Below are positions 31,391 to 42,455 of a DNA stretch of 64,000 nt, piece after piece. Under the pieces are notes generated by a model, which saw nothing but the letters and a program-made list of their open reading frames with translations, made no database searches and was not told the DNA's origin. The stretch's first letter is position 1. Each line of letters opens with the position of its first letter. The stretch comes from Helicoverpa zea. Lineage: Eukaryota; Arthropoda; Insecta; Lepidoptera; Noctuidae. A program made the translations under genes and the position numbers. Where the stretch lies: positions 16,430,001 through 16,494,000 of the forward strand of contig NC_061482.1 of assembly GCF_022581195.2 (NCBI RefSeq), read 5' to 3'.

Positions 31391-32310
31391 CACCTCCTAC
31401 AAAAGTTGGTCAAAAAATCCTAGTCGGACAGTCATACAAAAAATCGGCTCAATTATCTGTCCAACAAAAAGTCGGCCCGATTGTCTATTCCACACACAGT
31501 TTGGTCCGAAAAATCTCAATCAGAATGTCATACAAAAAATCGGTCCCATTATCTGTCCTAAAAAAGGTTGGTTAGTCATTTTTTAAATGTCAGTCAGTTT
31601 CAGTGTCAGTTTTATTTAAATGTCTAATATTCGCGTAAGTGTCAGAAATCAATAAGGTTGGTTAGTAAAGGTTAGTCAGATTGTCATACAAAAATCGGCC
31701 GCATAATCTCGCTTAGAAGAAGTTGGTCAGAAAATCCTAGTCATACAAAGAATCGGTCCCATTATCTCGCATACAAAAAGTTGGTCACAAAATCCTAGTC
31801 ATACAAAAAATCTGTACGATTATCTGTCCTACAAAAAGTTGGTAAGAAAATCCTAGTCATATCTGGCCTACAAAAAATTGGTCAGAAAATTTTAGATATA
31901 CAAAAAATCGGCCCGATTATCTGTCCAACAAAAAGTAGGTCAGAAAAACCTAGTCTGACACTCATACAAAAAAATCGGTCCAATTACCTATCCTACAAAA
32001 AGTTGGTCAGAAAAAAATCGCATACAAAAAATTGGTCCGATAATCTGGCCTACAAAAAGTTGGTAAGAAAATCCTAGTCATATAGGCATACAAAATATGG
32101 GTCCCATTATTTGGCCTACAAAAAGTTGGTCAGAAAATCTTAGATATAAATACACATACTCATATAAAATATATATATATATATATATATATATCATATA
32201 TCTCTTATAAAATCATTAGACTGGAAGACAACCCTAACACAGTTGGGAAAAAGGCTCGGACGATGCATACAAAAAATCGGGCCGATAATCTGTCCTGCAA
32301 AAATTCGATG
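31391..32310. repeat. Degenerate minisatellite, ~58-67 bp period
   Basis: About eleven units built from CTACAAAAAGTTGGTCAGAA, AATCCTAGTC, ATACAAAAAATCGG and CCCGATTATCTGTC. An unrelated 100-bp stretch interrupts it near 31570-31670. An AT dinucleotide run lies at 32165-32194. A SINE 3' tail (CTAACACAGTTGGGAAAAAG) at 32220-32262 sits inside the last units. Confidence 0.8.
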
Positions 32311-32847
32311 TGGGCAACTTAAAGGTACACTTATAAAACGATTTCTGTCATTAGCTCGCAACTTAGCTACTCAGATACATATACAATTACATATTATAAT
32401 AATAATAATAAGCCCCGCAGGGCATCTGAGGCGGATGACGGGGAGTAGCGACCCCGCGGGGCTATATATCCGAGTGCTCCAGGGAGAGTATACTGTCCCC
32501 CATCTCCGGCCTGCCGGAGTGAAGCATGACGGGGGATAGGTCTCCCGCCTCTTGGCTTGCCTTCATCGGCCGGTCAGAGTGGAGTCGCTAGAGCAAGGTT
32601 AGTCCTGCTCGGAGGGTAGGTGCCTCGTGATAAGTGGCGAGTGGGCCGGTGATGCTGGACCCACAGGGAGCGCGTGATCTGCGTTTAAAGTCCGCCGAGG
32701 TATCCTCACCCTTCAGCCGCTCATGTACCTGTTGCTCTCTTGTTGCTTTTCAGTGACTGATTCCCGGGGGCCCAGTAAGTGAGTTGGCGAGTCTCCACCT
32801 GCCATTTTTACGTGTGCAAACATTGTTATCGGCAGGTGCCATAGTTC

Positions 32848-34345
32848 CATCGAGCTTAGAATAATATAAGGAGACGCCGTTTTGATATTGACGTATCTAT
32901 AGTTATATAAATATGAAACAAACTATGCAACATAGTTCTGTCTCACTCTTTCTAAGCAGATAAGTGTATTTGAAAACAGGGACAACAATATTTTTGTGAT
33001 TGCGTAAAATGGTGACATTTACTTTTGAAATCCTTCTGCGTGCCATATCTGGCCATATATGTCATGGTAGTTGTGCTGTCAAATAGGTGCTCTTCGTGAC
33101 TTATTTTTGCTATTTTATAGAATATCACTCGTGTTTACTTTTAAGACTTTACTATTTCAATAGTGAAATAATCAACGAATATGCCTATGTGTTGTATTGT
33201 GAAGTGTGGTGCTAGGAAGCACCAAAATCAAGCTGGATTGTCTTTACACAGGTTAGGAACCTATTTTTGCTAGAAACTACATAAAATAATTCACATTTTA
33301 TAAAAAATATGTTACGGGAACATGAATTGATGGTGAAAGTACTTATATTTTGGTTTATTTCTATATAAAAACCTATATTTAGAAATAAATGTTGTTTACA
33401 ATAACATGTTATATTGGCATAGTGCTGTGCAGTTGTCATAATAGTATCGATATAATATGCACTTAATAAGTCTGCTTTTACAAATTTTAACATCAGAACT
33501 TACTGTCCCTAAGACACTGAGCCCTCAGAGTTGTGTATTATTTTCAACAAAACATTAGTTAAAAACATTTTGATTAAAAAGGCGTATTATAAAATTCAGG
33601 ATTTTAAAGACATATTTTATTGAAAATAATATGTTTTGCCTTTTTATTTTCACATGATGCTTCTACGGCGACCACGGGCACGGCAGTGCTTCCGCACAGA
33701 CGAGCAAATCGGAATGCAAGTTGCAATATTTGCTTGAGAACTTAGTTACCGAGTATAGATTTCGAATTGTATAAATATTTTTTTCTTAGCACTAAAATTG
33801 TTTTGTACAATCGATTAATACATAATTAGCTCCATTTGCATTATATAACTTTCTCATGAATAGCTTGAAAACGATTTTAAATTATTGTATTTTTTTTAAG
33901 AGAGTATCTCCTTATGGCGTTTCTTGCGGATTCTTCTTCATAGGACCGAATCTTTGGCACCCTGCAACTAGTCTGACGTGAAAGAACTTTCATAGGGCTA
34001 TTTGAAATAATAAATAATTACTTTGCCTGTTTTTTTTTTTTTTTCATAGGTATCACCCTACTGAAATGACTCCTCCCATTTGGTTGATGTTGTTGAGGTT
34101 ATTAGTATCAGTGAAGTTAATGTGATAGTTAGTTCTATGACGAAGAGATTATTTATACTCGGTTATTTTTATGCACCCAGTAAGACTCGCACATACTTCT
34201 AACTAGAATACAATATCGATATTTGTTGAATCCGGTAGCGGTACAACCCTAGTAATGGCAGCCATTTTAGTTACGACTGCAGACTGACAGTAGGTGTGCA
34301 CGTTTTTTTCGTGACATTTCCTGTCCCTATAGTTATTTGTCAATG
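32848..34345 (+). mobile_element. P-like DNA transposon, non-autonomous
   Basis: A 1498-bp insertion in copy A. CATAGTTC flanks it at 32840-32847 and 34346-34353, an 8-bp TSD as made by P elements. The right end reverse-complements to CATTGACAAATAACTATAGG. The left end is CATCGAGCTTAGAATAATAT. Both share an AATAA..ATA.GG block and a CA start, as in P-element termini. A THAP-type first exon lies near the left end. No transposase catalytic region was found, so it would depend on another copy. Confidence 0.8.
33181..33251 (+). pseudogene. THAP-domain first exon of a P-like transposase
   Basis: ATG opens MPMCCIVKCGARKHQNQAGL, then SLHR. It fits the start of a THAP zinc finger (Met-Pro, Cys-x4-Cys with Cys4 and Cys9, then a Ser-x-His/Phe segment). 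The exon ends at CACAG|GTTAGG, a plausible donor. THAP fingers are the DNA-binding N-terminus of P-element transposases. The later THAP residues would lie on a next exon that is not found within the element. Confidence 0.6.
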
Positions 34346-34633
34346 CATAGTTCCCATAGTTATCCCCTTTCCCAGTCCATTAGCATCCCATCACAATAGC
34401 CCAAGTAGTTTTCATCCATAGTTAGCAATAGTTTAGCACAGAACCGGGGATTGTCCTTGGGTACGTTTCTATAGTGTATACAGAGATAATCGTCGGTTTT
34501 GTGTCGCCATTTCATTAAAGTTGTCTCAAAAGGGCTTCAGCGTGTTGGCTTCGGCCCCACGTTCGCCTCCCAAAAATCCGGGACTCTATAGTCCCGAGGT
34601 CGGTTAGAGACATACAAAATAATAATAATAAGC

Positions 34634-35349
34634 CCCGCAGGCCATCTGAGGCGGATGACGGGGAGTAGCGACCCCGCGGGGCTATAATATCCGAGTGCTC
34701 CAGGGAGAGTATACTGTCCCCCACCTCCGGCTTGCCGGAGTGAAGCATGACGGGGGATAGGTCTCCCGCCTCTTGACTTGCCTTCATCGGCCGGTCAGAG
34801 TGGAGTCGCTAGAGCAAGGTTAGTCCTGCTCGGAGGGTAGGTGCCTCGTGGAAAGTGGCGAGTGGGCCGGTGATGCTGGACCCACAGGGAGCGCGTGATC
34901 TGCGTTTAAAGTCCGCCGAGATATCCTCACCCTTCTCAGCCGCTCATGTCCCTGTTGCCCTCTTGTTGCTTTTCAGTGACTGATTCCCGGGGGCCCAGTA
35001 AGTGAGTTGGCGAGTCTCCACCTGCCATTTTTACGTGTGCAAACATTGTTATCGGCAGGTGCCATAGTTCCCATAGTCTTCCCATTCCTAGTCCACTAAC
35101 ATCCCATCGCAATAGCCCAAGTAGTTTTCCTCCATAGTTAGCAATAGTTTAGCACAGAACTGGGGATTGTCCCTGGGTACATTTCTATAGTGTATACGGG
35201 GATAATCGTCGGTTTTGTGTCGCCATTTCATTAAAGTTGTCTCAAAAGGGCTTCAGCGTGTTGGCTTCGGCCCCACGTTCGCCTCCCAAAAATCCTGGAC
35301 TCTATAGTCCCGAGGTCTGGTAGAGACATACAAATAATAATAATAATAA
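34634..35349 (+). mobile_element. LINE 3' end, copy B (tandem with A)
   Basis: Uninterrupted copy of the same 3' segment, head-to-tail with copy A and joined through AATAATAATAATAAG. It ends in the same repeat at 35335-35349. A third, shorter copy is at 55215-55375. The microsatellite joint suggests insertion into, or priming on, an AAT repeat. Confidence 0.75.
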
Positions 35350-35491
35350 GCCTTTTATTTCATTCCCAGTAGGTAAATAATAACAATACAATTTACACAC
35401 ACTATTTACATTAGGTTTCATGCAACTGATTATATATTATACTATTAAAAAATTAATTATTCAATCTTCAATCATGCTTTAAACATCAACC

Positions 35492-35633
35492 GTCTTACCA
35501 CAAAAACTTTTTAACGTCAGTTTAAGCCTTGTCTAAAAAAATGTCAAATTATGACGTTGACATATGGTTCATTTTGGAGCCACATTTTTTTTAGACAAGT
35601 GTAAAACAGTGGTTAAAGTTTTTGTAGTAAGAC
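35492..35633. mobile_element. MITE, GTCTTAC ends
   Basis: Ends GTCTTACCACAAAAACTTTT and, reverse-complemented, GTCTTACTACAAAAACTTTA. Both inner parts carry CTTGTCTAAAAAAA. 142 bp, no coding. Confidence 0.7.
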
Positions 35634-35649
35634 CATAAACATTTTTTTT

Positions 35650-38600
35650 TATTTATTTCTAACTATTTGTAGATATATATCATTTTTGTATTTGCTATAT
35701 GTTTTATCATAATTGTCTAGCACTCATTATAGGGAACCCCTGTGCGGGTAAAGGCCTCCTCCAGACTAGACCATTTATCTCTGTCTTGTGCTATCTTCAT
35801 CCAGCTCTCTCCGGCGACAGCTCGGATATCGTACGCCCACCGCTTGAGCGAGCGGCCCACACGTCGCTTGCCAGTGCTCGGGCCTCTCCACTTGGTTACT
35901 CTTTCTGTCCATCTTCCATCCTCATAACGAGATAGGTGCCCCGCCCATTTCCATTTCAACTTTCTTACATGGAGTACTGCGTCTGTGACCTGTGTTCGTT
36001 TGCGGATTTCAGTGTTCTTTACTTTGTCCGAAAGCTTAAGGTTAAGTACACTTCTTTCCATCGCTCTTTGACAGATTGAAATTTTGCTAGCCGTTTTTTC
36101 TGTTAGGCACCATGTTTGGAAGCCGTATGTGAGGCAGGGTAGTACACAAGAATCTAATACTAACTTTTTAAGTTTGGTGGGCAATTTAGATTTCAGTATG
36201 TGTTTCAAGGACCAGAAACGTTTCCATGCTGAGCCAATCCTTCTCTCCACCTCTTCCTTGTCTATTTCTCTAAAGGATAGTTGCTTACCCAGGTATATGT
36301 AGTCATTGACGTACTCTACATTTTCACCGTTTATTTGGATAGGTGTTAAGATATTATTCGTCATTACTTTTGTTTTATCAAAATTTATTTCTAGTCCAAC
36401 TTTGATGCTTTGTAAATGTAGAGTTGTTAGCATATCATTTAGTTCTTCAGCGGTGTTAGCTAGTAATGCAATATCGTCCGCAAATCGCAGATGGCTCAAG
36501 TATTTGCCGTTTATTTTTATGCCTTTGTTTTCCCACCTTGACTCTTTGAGAATGAGTTCTAGAACGGCTATGAAAATTTTCGGTGACAAGGGATCTCCTT
36601 GGCGGACGCCGCGTTCTATTTTGAAAGTTGGTCCAGTTCTTTCCAGTCTGACTTTACTTTTACAGTTCTCGTATATGTTACTTATTATGTCTATGTACGA
36701 TGTCTCTAGTTCGTGGTATTTTAGAGCTTCTTTGATGGACGCGTGTGAAATAGAGTCAAAGGCTTTTCGGTAGTCCACGAAGGCTATGTAGAGTGGGGAA
36801 TTAAATTCTTTGTATTTTTCGATCACTTGGCTGAGAACGTGAATGTGGTCTATAGTAGAGTATTTAGACCTAAACCCGGCCTGCTCTATGGGTTGTTTCG
36901 CATCAATCTTTGATCCAATTCTTTTCAGAAGACATTGAGAGAACAGTTTGTATAAACTAGCTATAAGACTAATCGGCCTGTAATTTGAAACATCTGATGG
37001 ATCTCCCTTCTTGTAAATAAGAATGGTTTCAGATACCGTCCATTGCTCTGGCACTCTCCGTTCTTTCAGGATTCTGTTGAATAGTAAGGTAATTAATTAA
37101 GCCTGCAATAACTTTCTCGCCTAGTTTCAGTGCTTCATTAGTTATAGTATCAGATCCTGGGCTTTTACGGTTGTTTAGTTTTCTGATACCCCATACAATT
37201 TCCATAAGGTAGAAGTCTTCCACATCTGTTTCGACATTCAATTCTATAGATACTCTTTCTTCAGTTCTCTCGTCAGCGTTTTCGAGGGGTCTTTTTTTAT
37301 AGAGTTTTCTGTAAAAGTTCGTGGCCAGCAAAACCAATTCCTTCCTATTCTCAGAATTACCTTCAGATGTGCTAATCTTTGATATCCACATTTTACACTG
37401 ACGTAGAGACTTATTTGCCGACTTTATACTGCCTGTTTTCTGTAACCAACTTTCGTAGGTATCTAGCTTGTAATTTTTGTATTCTTTATGTATATTCTTT
37501 GTGATGGTTTTGTACAGACTCTTTAACTCTATTTTTTCTTCTTTGCTTTTATTGTTATTTAGTTGTAATGTATGTCTTCTTCTTATTAATTCTTTAGTTT
37601 CCTTTGATAATTTAAAGCACTTTTTAAATTTCTGATTAGTTCTTGCTTGTTTCAGGCTCTCTATAATACTTGTTTCTAGATAGTCATATAGACACTGGGT
37701 AGACATATTTATGAAGGATATTTCTTCAAGGGATTTTTCTAATCTTTCCAAAAAAGTTGTTGTTCTTTCTCAGTACTCAACAAGGAGTTATTTTGCGAAA
37801 ACTTTTTGCGACATTTTTTGTGGGTGATAATCCTTAGTGTACCTCTTATTAATCTGTGGTCAGATGGGAATGTAATTTTTCTAAGCACCTCGAAATTGAT
37901 AAAATAATCTCTTTTGTTTGTTAGTAGATAATCTATCTAATTCTTAGTTATATTGTTAGGTGACATCCATGTCCATCTTTCGCTAAGTTTTTTCTTGAAT
38001 AAAGTGTTCAGCACGACCAGTTCCTCTTCTAAACAGAATTCAGCTAGTCTTTCGCCTCGTTCGTTGCCAGTACCTAGGCCATAGGGTCCAATTATAGGTT
38101 CTATAGGTACTTTAGGGATACCTATTTTAGCGTTGAAGTCGCCTATTATGATTATGTTCTGTCCTGAATTTTCCTTTGCTTTTCTTAAATCAGAATAAAA
38201 AATGTCTATGTTTTCTTCAGATGAACTTTCAGTAGGAGCGTATACTTGAATTATTGTTAGCTCTATCTTATTAATGGTAATATTAAGTGAAGCTATTCTA
38301 TCCGAAAATCCAGTAAATTTCTGTATATTACTTTTATGTACTTTCTTTACTAAAAATCCAACTCCTCTATGCCCTTTTGTCTGACCAAAATAGTAAAAGA
38401 TACACCAATCTCTCTCTTCAATTCCATATCCTTCCCTTCTTATTTCTGACATACCTATGACGTCCCATTTCACTGTTTTAAGAGCAGACTCTAGTTCAAT
38501 CATACGTGACTCATCTTTGAGAGATCTCACGTTGTATGAGCAAATGTAAATATCTTGACAGAGTTTTTGTTGTAGATTATTTTTTCCATGTTTATTATTT

Positions 38601-38660
38601 ATTTCTGGAGGGTTGTGGTCATTTTCTCCCACGGTGACCAACCGGCTTGGGAGAGTCAGA
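35650..38660 (-). mobile_element. RTE-clade LINE, nearly full length
   Basis: Minus-strand element with endonuclease, reverse transcriptase and an A-rich 3' end (AATAAATAAAAAAAA on the minus strand, near 35650). The arrangement, one ORF with an apurinic endonuclease then reverse transcriptase, is that of RTE. It is interrupted only by point changes. Confidence 0.85.
35717..38641 (-). pseudogene. RTE endonuclease-reverse transcriptase, three breaks
   Basis: From 38641 leftward: endonuclease with SEIRREG, GVGFLVKK, VYAPTESSSEENID, IIGDFNAKIG. A nonsense codon at 37937-37939 stands where related proteins read KNEIDYLLTNK. Reading resumes with SDHRLIRG. A frameshift near 37770 leads into a linker domain (37751-37029), and another near 37050 leads into the reverse transcriptase: SNYRPISLIASLYKLFS, FVDYRKAFDSI, GVRQGDPLSP and FADDIALLA, then a thumb and KWKWAGHLSRYEDGRWTERV. 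Catalytic Asp pairs are present. Only three lesions in 2.9 kb point to moderate age. Confidence 0.9.
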
Positions 38661-38907
38661 GGGGGCCTTTTTCGTTGCTATTCCGTGTTGTTGTTGTTGG
38701 TGGTGCAATTGAAAATCTTATATTGTGTTTTGTTTTTCTTTGGAGGGTGTTTCGTAGTTTTATATACATAGATTACATATTATACCTACCTATAACTATC
38801 GTTCACAGCTCTCGGCTTTGAGAAAATTGTGGCTTTGAGAAAACGATCATACGGTTAAGCAACACTTGGCGCGGACGCCTACACCTACGCAAAACGCAGT
38901 ACACTAA
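38661..38907. other. Spacer between RTE LINE and Helitron remnant
   Basis: Includes a duplicated GGCTTTGAGAAAA (38815, 38831) and GGCGCGGACGCCTACACC. No gene recognised. The RTE 5' end may reach into it. Confidence 0.3.
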
Positions 38908-38955
38908 CCCCAGGAATTATTAAATTCTCTGAACCCCGCTGGGCTACCACCTCAC

Positions 38956-39722
38956 TAGGGAATGCAATCCCGATCCCGCGGGATCCCGATCTCGCGAGAT
39001 CTCGTGTAATTTTTCGGGATCAATCCCGACGCATCATATGACGAGATCCCGTTCGAGATTGACGGGATTGGGCGGCAGTGGTCAGCGACGCAACACACAC
39101 ACAACCAAGTCCTTTTACACGTATATCTACGTCCACGAGCTTAGACAAATTAGAATCTACCATTAAAAAAGAAATGGATTTGTTTGACTGTGAAGGAACA
39201 AGGGGGCGATTTTTGCAGTTTGCATATAATTGCTTCGCCACGCTGTTGCCAACCAGCGTTGAGTCGGAGAGGGCATTCTCAGCAGCGGGGTGCATTGCAA
39301 CGGACATTAGATGCCGTTTAGCAGATGAAACTATTAATACCCACTACAACTAAATTGTTGTGAAACTATTTGTTTTTTAAGGAGTCATTTTCAAAATCAC
39401 TCTTTTTCCTAATTCTCTTGAAATAAGCTTATTATTTTGATTACCTAATTTACCTACGTTAATTTCCTTACAACCTGATTATTATTTAGTTGGTAAGATT
39501 AAAGAATAAAGGTTTTTATTTTCTTTCGAGTACCTAATAGGTATGTTATTTTAATTAACCTCACTATCACAAACAAGCAGTTATTAGCTTTTTTCAGTCA
39601 TCTGAATTCAATTTTTTTTTTAATTAGACGGGATCCCGAAAATCCCGGGATCCCGCGGGATTGATATTTCTAATCCCGCGGGATCACGAATTTGCAACCT
39701 CGAGTCGGGATTGCATTCCCTA
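38956..39722 (+). mobile_element. hAT element inserted in a Helitron
   Basis: 767 bp. Ends TAGGGAATGCAATCCCGA at left and its exact reverse complement at right. CACCTCAC flanks it at 38948-38955 and 39723-39730, the 8-bp TSD of hAT. Subterminal palindromes (GATCCCGCGGGATC, GATCTCGCGAGATC) repeat at both sides. It keeps only the C-terminal part of a transposase, so it is non-autonomous. Confidence 0.92.
39078..39353 (+). pseudogene. hAT transposase C-terminal dimerisation segment
   Basis: Contains RFLQFAYNCFATLLPTSVES then ERAFSAAGCIATDIRCRLAD. The LPTSVESERAFS...R..L block is the hallmark of the hAT dimerisation domain. About 60 residues are recognisable, out of a usual transposase of 600 or more. 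The rest was lost by internal deletion between the terminal repeats. Confidence 0.85.
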
Positions 39723-40389
39723 CACCTCACCTCATGAACTGTCAAAGTAGGCACGCCGATAATGCTTCTCAGAAATTTAAACATGTGTAATGGCACGAGA
39801 CTTCTTATAAAGGAGCTAAAAGATAATTTAATAGTAGCGAAGATTATCATCACCGGCCTTGCAGCTGGTGAATTAGCTCATATACCAAGAATATCCACGA
39901 TTCCTACTGATTTGCAAATACCTTTCAAAAGGCCCCAATTTCCAGTAAAAATTTCTTTCGCACTAACGATAATCAAATCCCAGGGCCAAACATTCAAATT
40001 AGTAGGAATTGATTTAGGTACGAAAATAATGTTTTGTTTGTTGCCCTGTCACGGGTCGGGGCTCCCGACCATCAGTATATTTTGTTACCAGAAAATAATT
40101 TAACGTCAAATGTTCTTTATAGAGAAGCTCTACAATAATCGCTTTATTTATCTATCCTAAAACAACCGGGTTACACTTCGGGACTCCCGGCAGAAGTGAA
40201 AATTAGTATTAATTACATTGAAATATTTTCATCATTAACAACTTTAACATCCTCATAAAGACAATCTATGCAGCCTGTGGATAATGATGATGTTGTTTGT
40301 CCATCTTTCGCGGCAAAAGGGAGTGATGAATTTGTTTGTTTTTTTTTTTTTTAAGTGGAGATAGTTAAATGAAAGGATGGACAATGACA

Positions 40390-40431
40390 TGGGCTATTTA
40401 CCGCCCAACGCAGTGGGTGCGGGTCAGCTAG
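40390..40431 (+). other. Putative Helitron 3' terminus
   Basis: ACCGCCCAACGCAGTGGGTG then CGGGTCAGCTAG, followed by T. Helitrons end in a short GC hairpin and CTRR before a T. Here CCGCCCA...TGGGTGCGG can pair (one bulge), and CTAG is at 40428-40431. It lies about 300 bp after the helicase stop. Confidence 0.65.
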
Positions 40432-40849
40432 TACTATATAATTATGTAAACTCTTTTTATATATTTTTTTAAATGTTTCTGGCTGAGTGGTCTAACTTAC
40501 TATATTCGCTGCATCCATGTTGTACAAGCACATGTAAGCGGGCACTCCCTTATATCCTATTATAAATAATTGGAGGCTAAGTTTCTTTTTATTAAATTCA
40601 TTCACTTGGGGTAACTCAGTAGATAAGGAATATGTATTTAAATCACAAAATAAATGCATTAGAGCAGACGGCATTAGAGTAATGTAGACAGTACTACTAG
40701 CTGTCAACCCTATTTTAAATCATTAAGAATCCTGACATTTCCCTTGTTATACATTTATGAACTTAATATTTTTGTGAAATCAAATCCTAATTATTTTGAG
40801 ACAGCTTTTAAAAGCTATTATAGACAATTGCGAGACAAAAAAGACTAGA

Positions 40850-41190
40850 AATTGTTATAACTTATGGGAAAACAGCACTCATTAATAAAAGTATTCTTTG
40901 CATGGCATCTTTAATTTATAACAAACTGCCCGATTCTGTCAAAACTTTGCCTCTTCACCAATTCAAGCGGAAGCTACACAAACAATAAAGTAACAAACAA
41001 TATAGTGTCAAGGAGTACCTACAGGATAAAGATATAGATAGTTTATTACGACAACAAGTAGTGTGACATACTGTAGTAACTTATATGTACCAAATTATGT
41101 CATTATTAATTTATATAATTTTTATGTTATTATTAATCTACCATTGTTATATTTATACCTGCATTATGCAAATAAATGATTTGATTTGAT
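40850..41190 (+). mobile_element. LINE 3' fragment, jockey/CR1-like
   Basis: Coding end reads ILCMASLIYNKLPDSVKTLP then LHQFKRKLHKQ and TAA. A 3' UTR follows, ending AAATAAATGATTTGATTTGA. YNKLP..I/VK.LP...FK is the typical last motif of jockey-group reverse transcriptases. Confidence 0.75.
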
Positions 41191-41449
41191 TCATTGCTTG
41201 AGTTAGTTAAGGTAGGTAGGGTGAGTGCTAAGCTAGCAACGAACGCTGATTTCATAACAGCGACTGAACCATGTTTAAGGCAGTTTATTCGTATGAAGTC
41301 GTAAAAAAATTTAGTTAGAGAGTATGCAATATTTTTTTAAACATTATTTTCTTTTTTTGAGATACGTCACATTGTTATAGGACGTGGGGCAATTTTGATC
41401 CATCTTTTTACATTTGTAAGGTGTTCCAATGTAATAGTGTTTAAAAACT

Positions 41450-41636
41450 CTTTCGGTTGTAAAAGGTTTTGAAAACTGGCTATCTATGGCTGCTGGTAGA
41501 TTTGATGTACCCAGAGTTACCAACTACTTTGGTGATAGGACATTAAAAAAGAGAATACCTTATTTATTGAATAGTCTGCCAGCAGACATAAGGAGTGAAA
41601 CTAATACAAAAAGATTCAAGCGTAAATTAAAATCTG
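41450..41636 (+). pseudogene. LINE reverse transcriptase tail
   Basis: AAGRFDVPRVTNYFGDRTLK then KRIPYLLNSLPADIRSETNT and KRFKRKLK. The motif is that of the C-terminal end of jockey/CR1-like ORF2. It passes straight into an unrelated dispersed repeat at 41637. Confidence 0.65.
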
Positions 41637-42060
41637 GGGGCACGGCAGTGCCCCAGCCAAGTCTCGAGCAAAACGGGCACGGCCGTACCATCTTTTCTCG
41701 AAGCGATTCGCGGCTGTTTCGCCCCCCCTATATCTTCGATGTGGACAAAGCTAGGAGTTTATGTTTTCGGTGAATAATAGTAGGCATTAGAACAAGCTTA
41801 AATTCGAAATTACATGCCAATTGAATTAATAGTTTAGGAGTTACGGTCGATCAAAGTTACACCATTTTGTCACTCACTGACTCACTGACAGATCATCAAA
41901 AATCTAAGGTACTTCTAGCAGACTTAGAAACTTCAAATTTTGCACCAAGATAGGTCATTAGCCACATATAAAGGAAAAATTATAAAAACATTAAAAAATA
42001 ATATGCCATAGAAAACAATTTTATATTTGCGGTTTGGCAAGAACATTATGTATGGATTTT
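41637..42060 (+). repeat. Dispersed lepidopteran-type repeat (GGGGGCACGGCAGTGCC)
   Basis: Starts GGGGGCACGGCAGTGCCCCA and includes CGAGCAAAACGGGCACGGCC, GGCATTAGAACAAGCTTAAA and TCACTCACTGACTCACTGAC. I recognise this as a common repeat of moth and butterfly DNA, probably a non-autonomous rolling-circle element. The end is not sharply defined. Confidence 0.55.
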
Positions 42061-42169
42061 GACTGCATTGTTAACTTTGTTCGTTGTTTAAGTACCTATT
42101 CAATTGGATGAATACATACATAGAATAGAAAAGAATAATATAAATGTGATACATAGACTATCATTACTA

Positions 42170-42455
42170 TTACAGCCTTTTTTATCGTCCCACTGCTGGG
42201 CACAGGCCTCCTCTCACATGCAGAAGGATTGAGCATTAATCACCACGCTTGCTCAATGCGGGTTGGTGATTTCAGACTTTATAGTCCAGATTTCCTCAAG
42301 ATGTTTTCCTTCACCTTTTTATCAGCCATTGGTGTCTAAGTATACTTAGAAAGTACATACAAACTTAGAAAAGTTGCATTGGTACTTGCCTGACCCTGGA
42401 ATCGAACCTACACCCTCGAAAGGTTGGTTCTTTATCCACTAGGCCACCACGACTT
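42170..42455 (-). mobile_element. SINE with shared head, different tail
   Basis: Minus strand. The head half (GTCGTGGTGGCCTAGTGGAT, B box, AAGTACCAATGCAACTTTTC, GTACTTTCTAAGTATACTTA) equals the GATGATG-tail SINE. The tail half is different (CACTGCTGGGCACAGGCCTC, TTGAGCATTAATCACCACGC). So two SINE families share a head and differ in the LINE-like tail. Confidence 0.75.

Larger units (their letters stand above)
32411..34633 (+). mobile_element. LINE 3' end, copy A, split by P-like element
   Basis: Two parts, 32411-32847 and 34354-34633, together match copy B (34634-35349). Landmarks: AGCCCCGCAGGGCATCTGAG, GGTAGGTGCCTCGTG, then GGCTTCAGCGTGTTGGCTTC and CCCAAAAATCCGGGACTCTA. It ends in AATAAT repeats. 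The clade is not assigned because no coding part remains. Confidence 0.75.
38908..40136 (+). pseudogene. Helitron PIF1-like helicase C-terminus, split by hAT
   Basis: Left part (to 38955) reads ELLNSLNPAGLPPH. Right part reads KVGTPIMLLRNLNMCNGTRL, then LTIIKSQGQTFKLVGIDLGT. After a frameshift near 40035 it reads FVALSRVGAPDHQYILLPEN and ends at TAA near 40136. GLPPH, VMLLRNL.CNGTRL and the ALSRV motif are standard landmarks of the PIF1-family helicase of Helitrons. The hAT element sits exactly at GLPPH. The Rep (HUH) part is not in the window. Confidence 0.85.

Noticed and set aside
31391..32310. CRISPR-like array
   Set aside because: Units are degenerate, with no constant repeat plus unique spacers, in a eukaryotic setting; it is a minisatellite.
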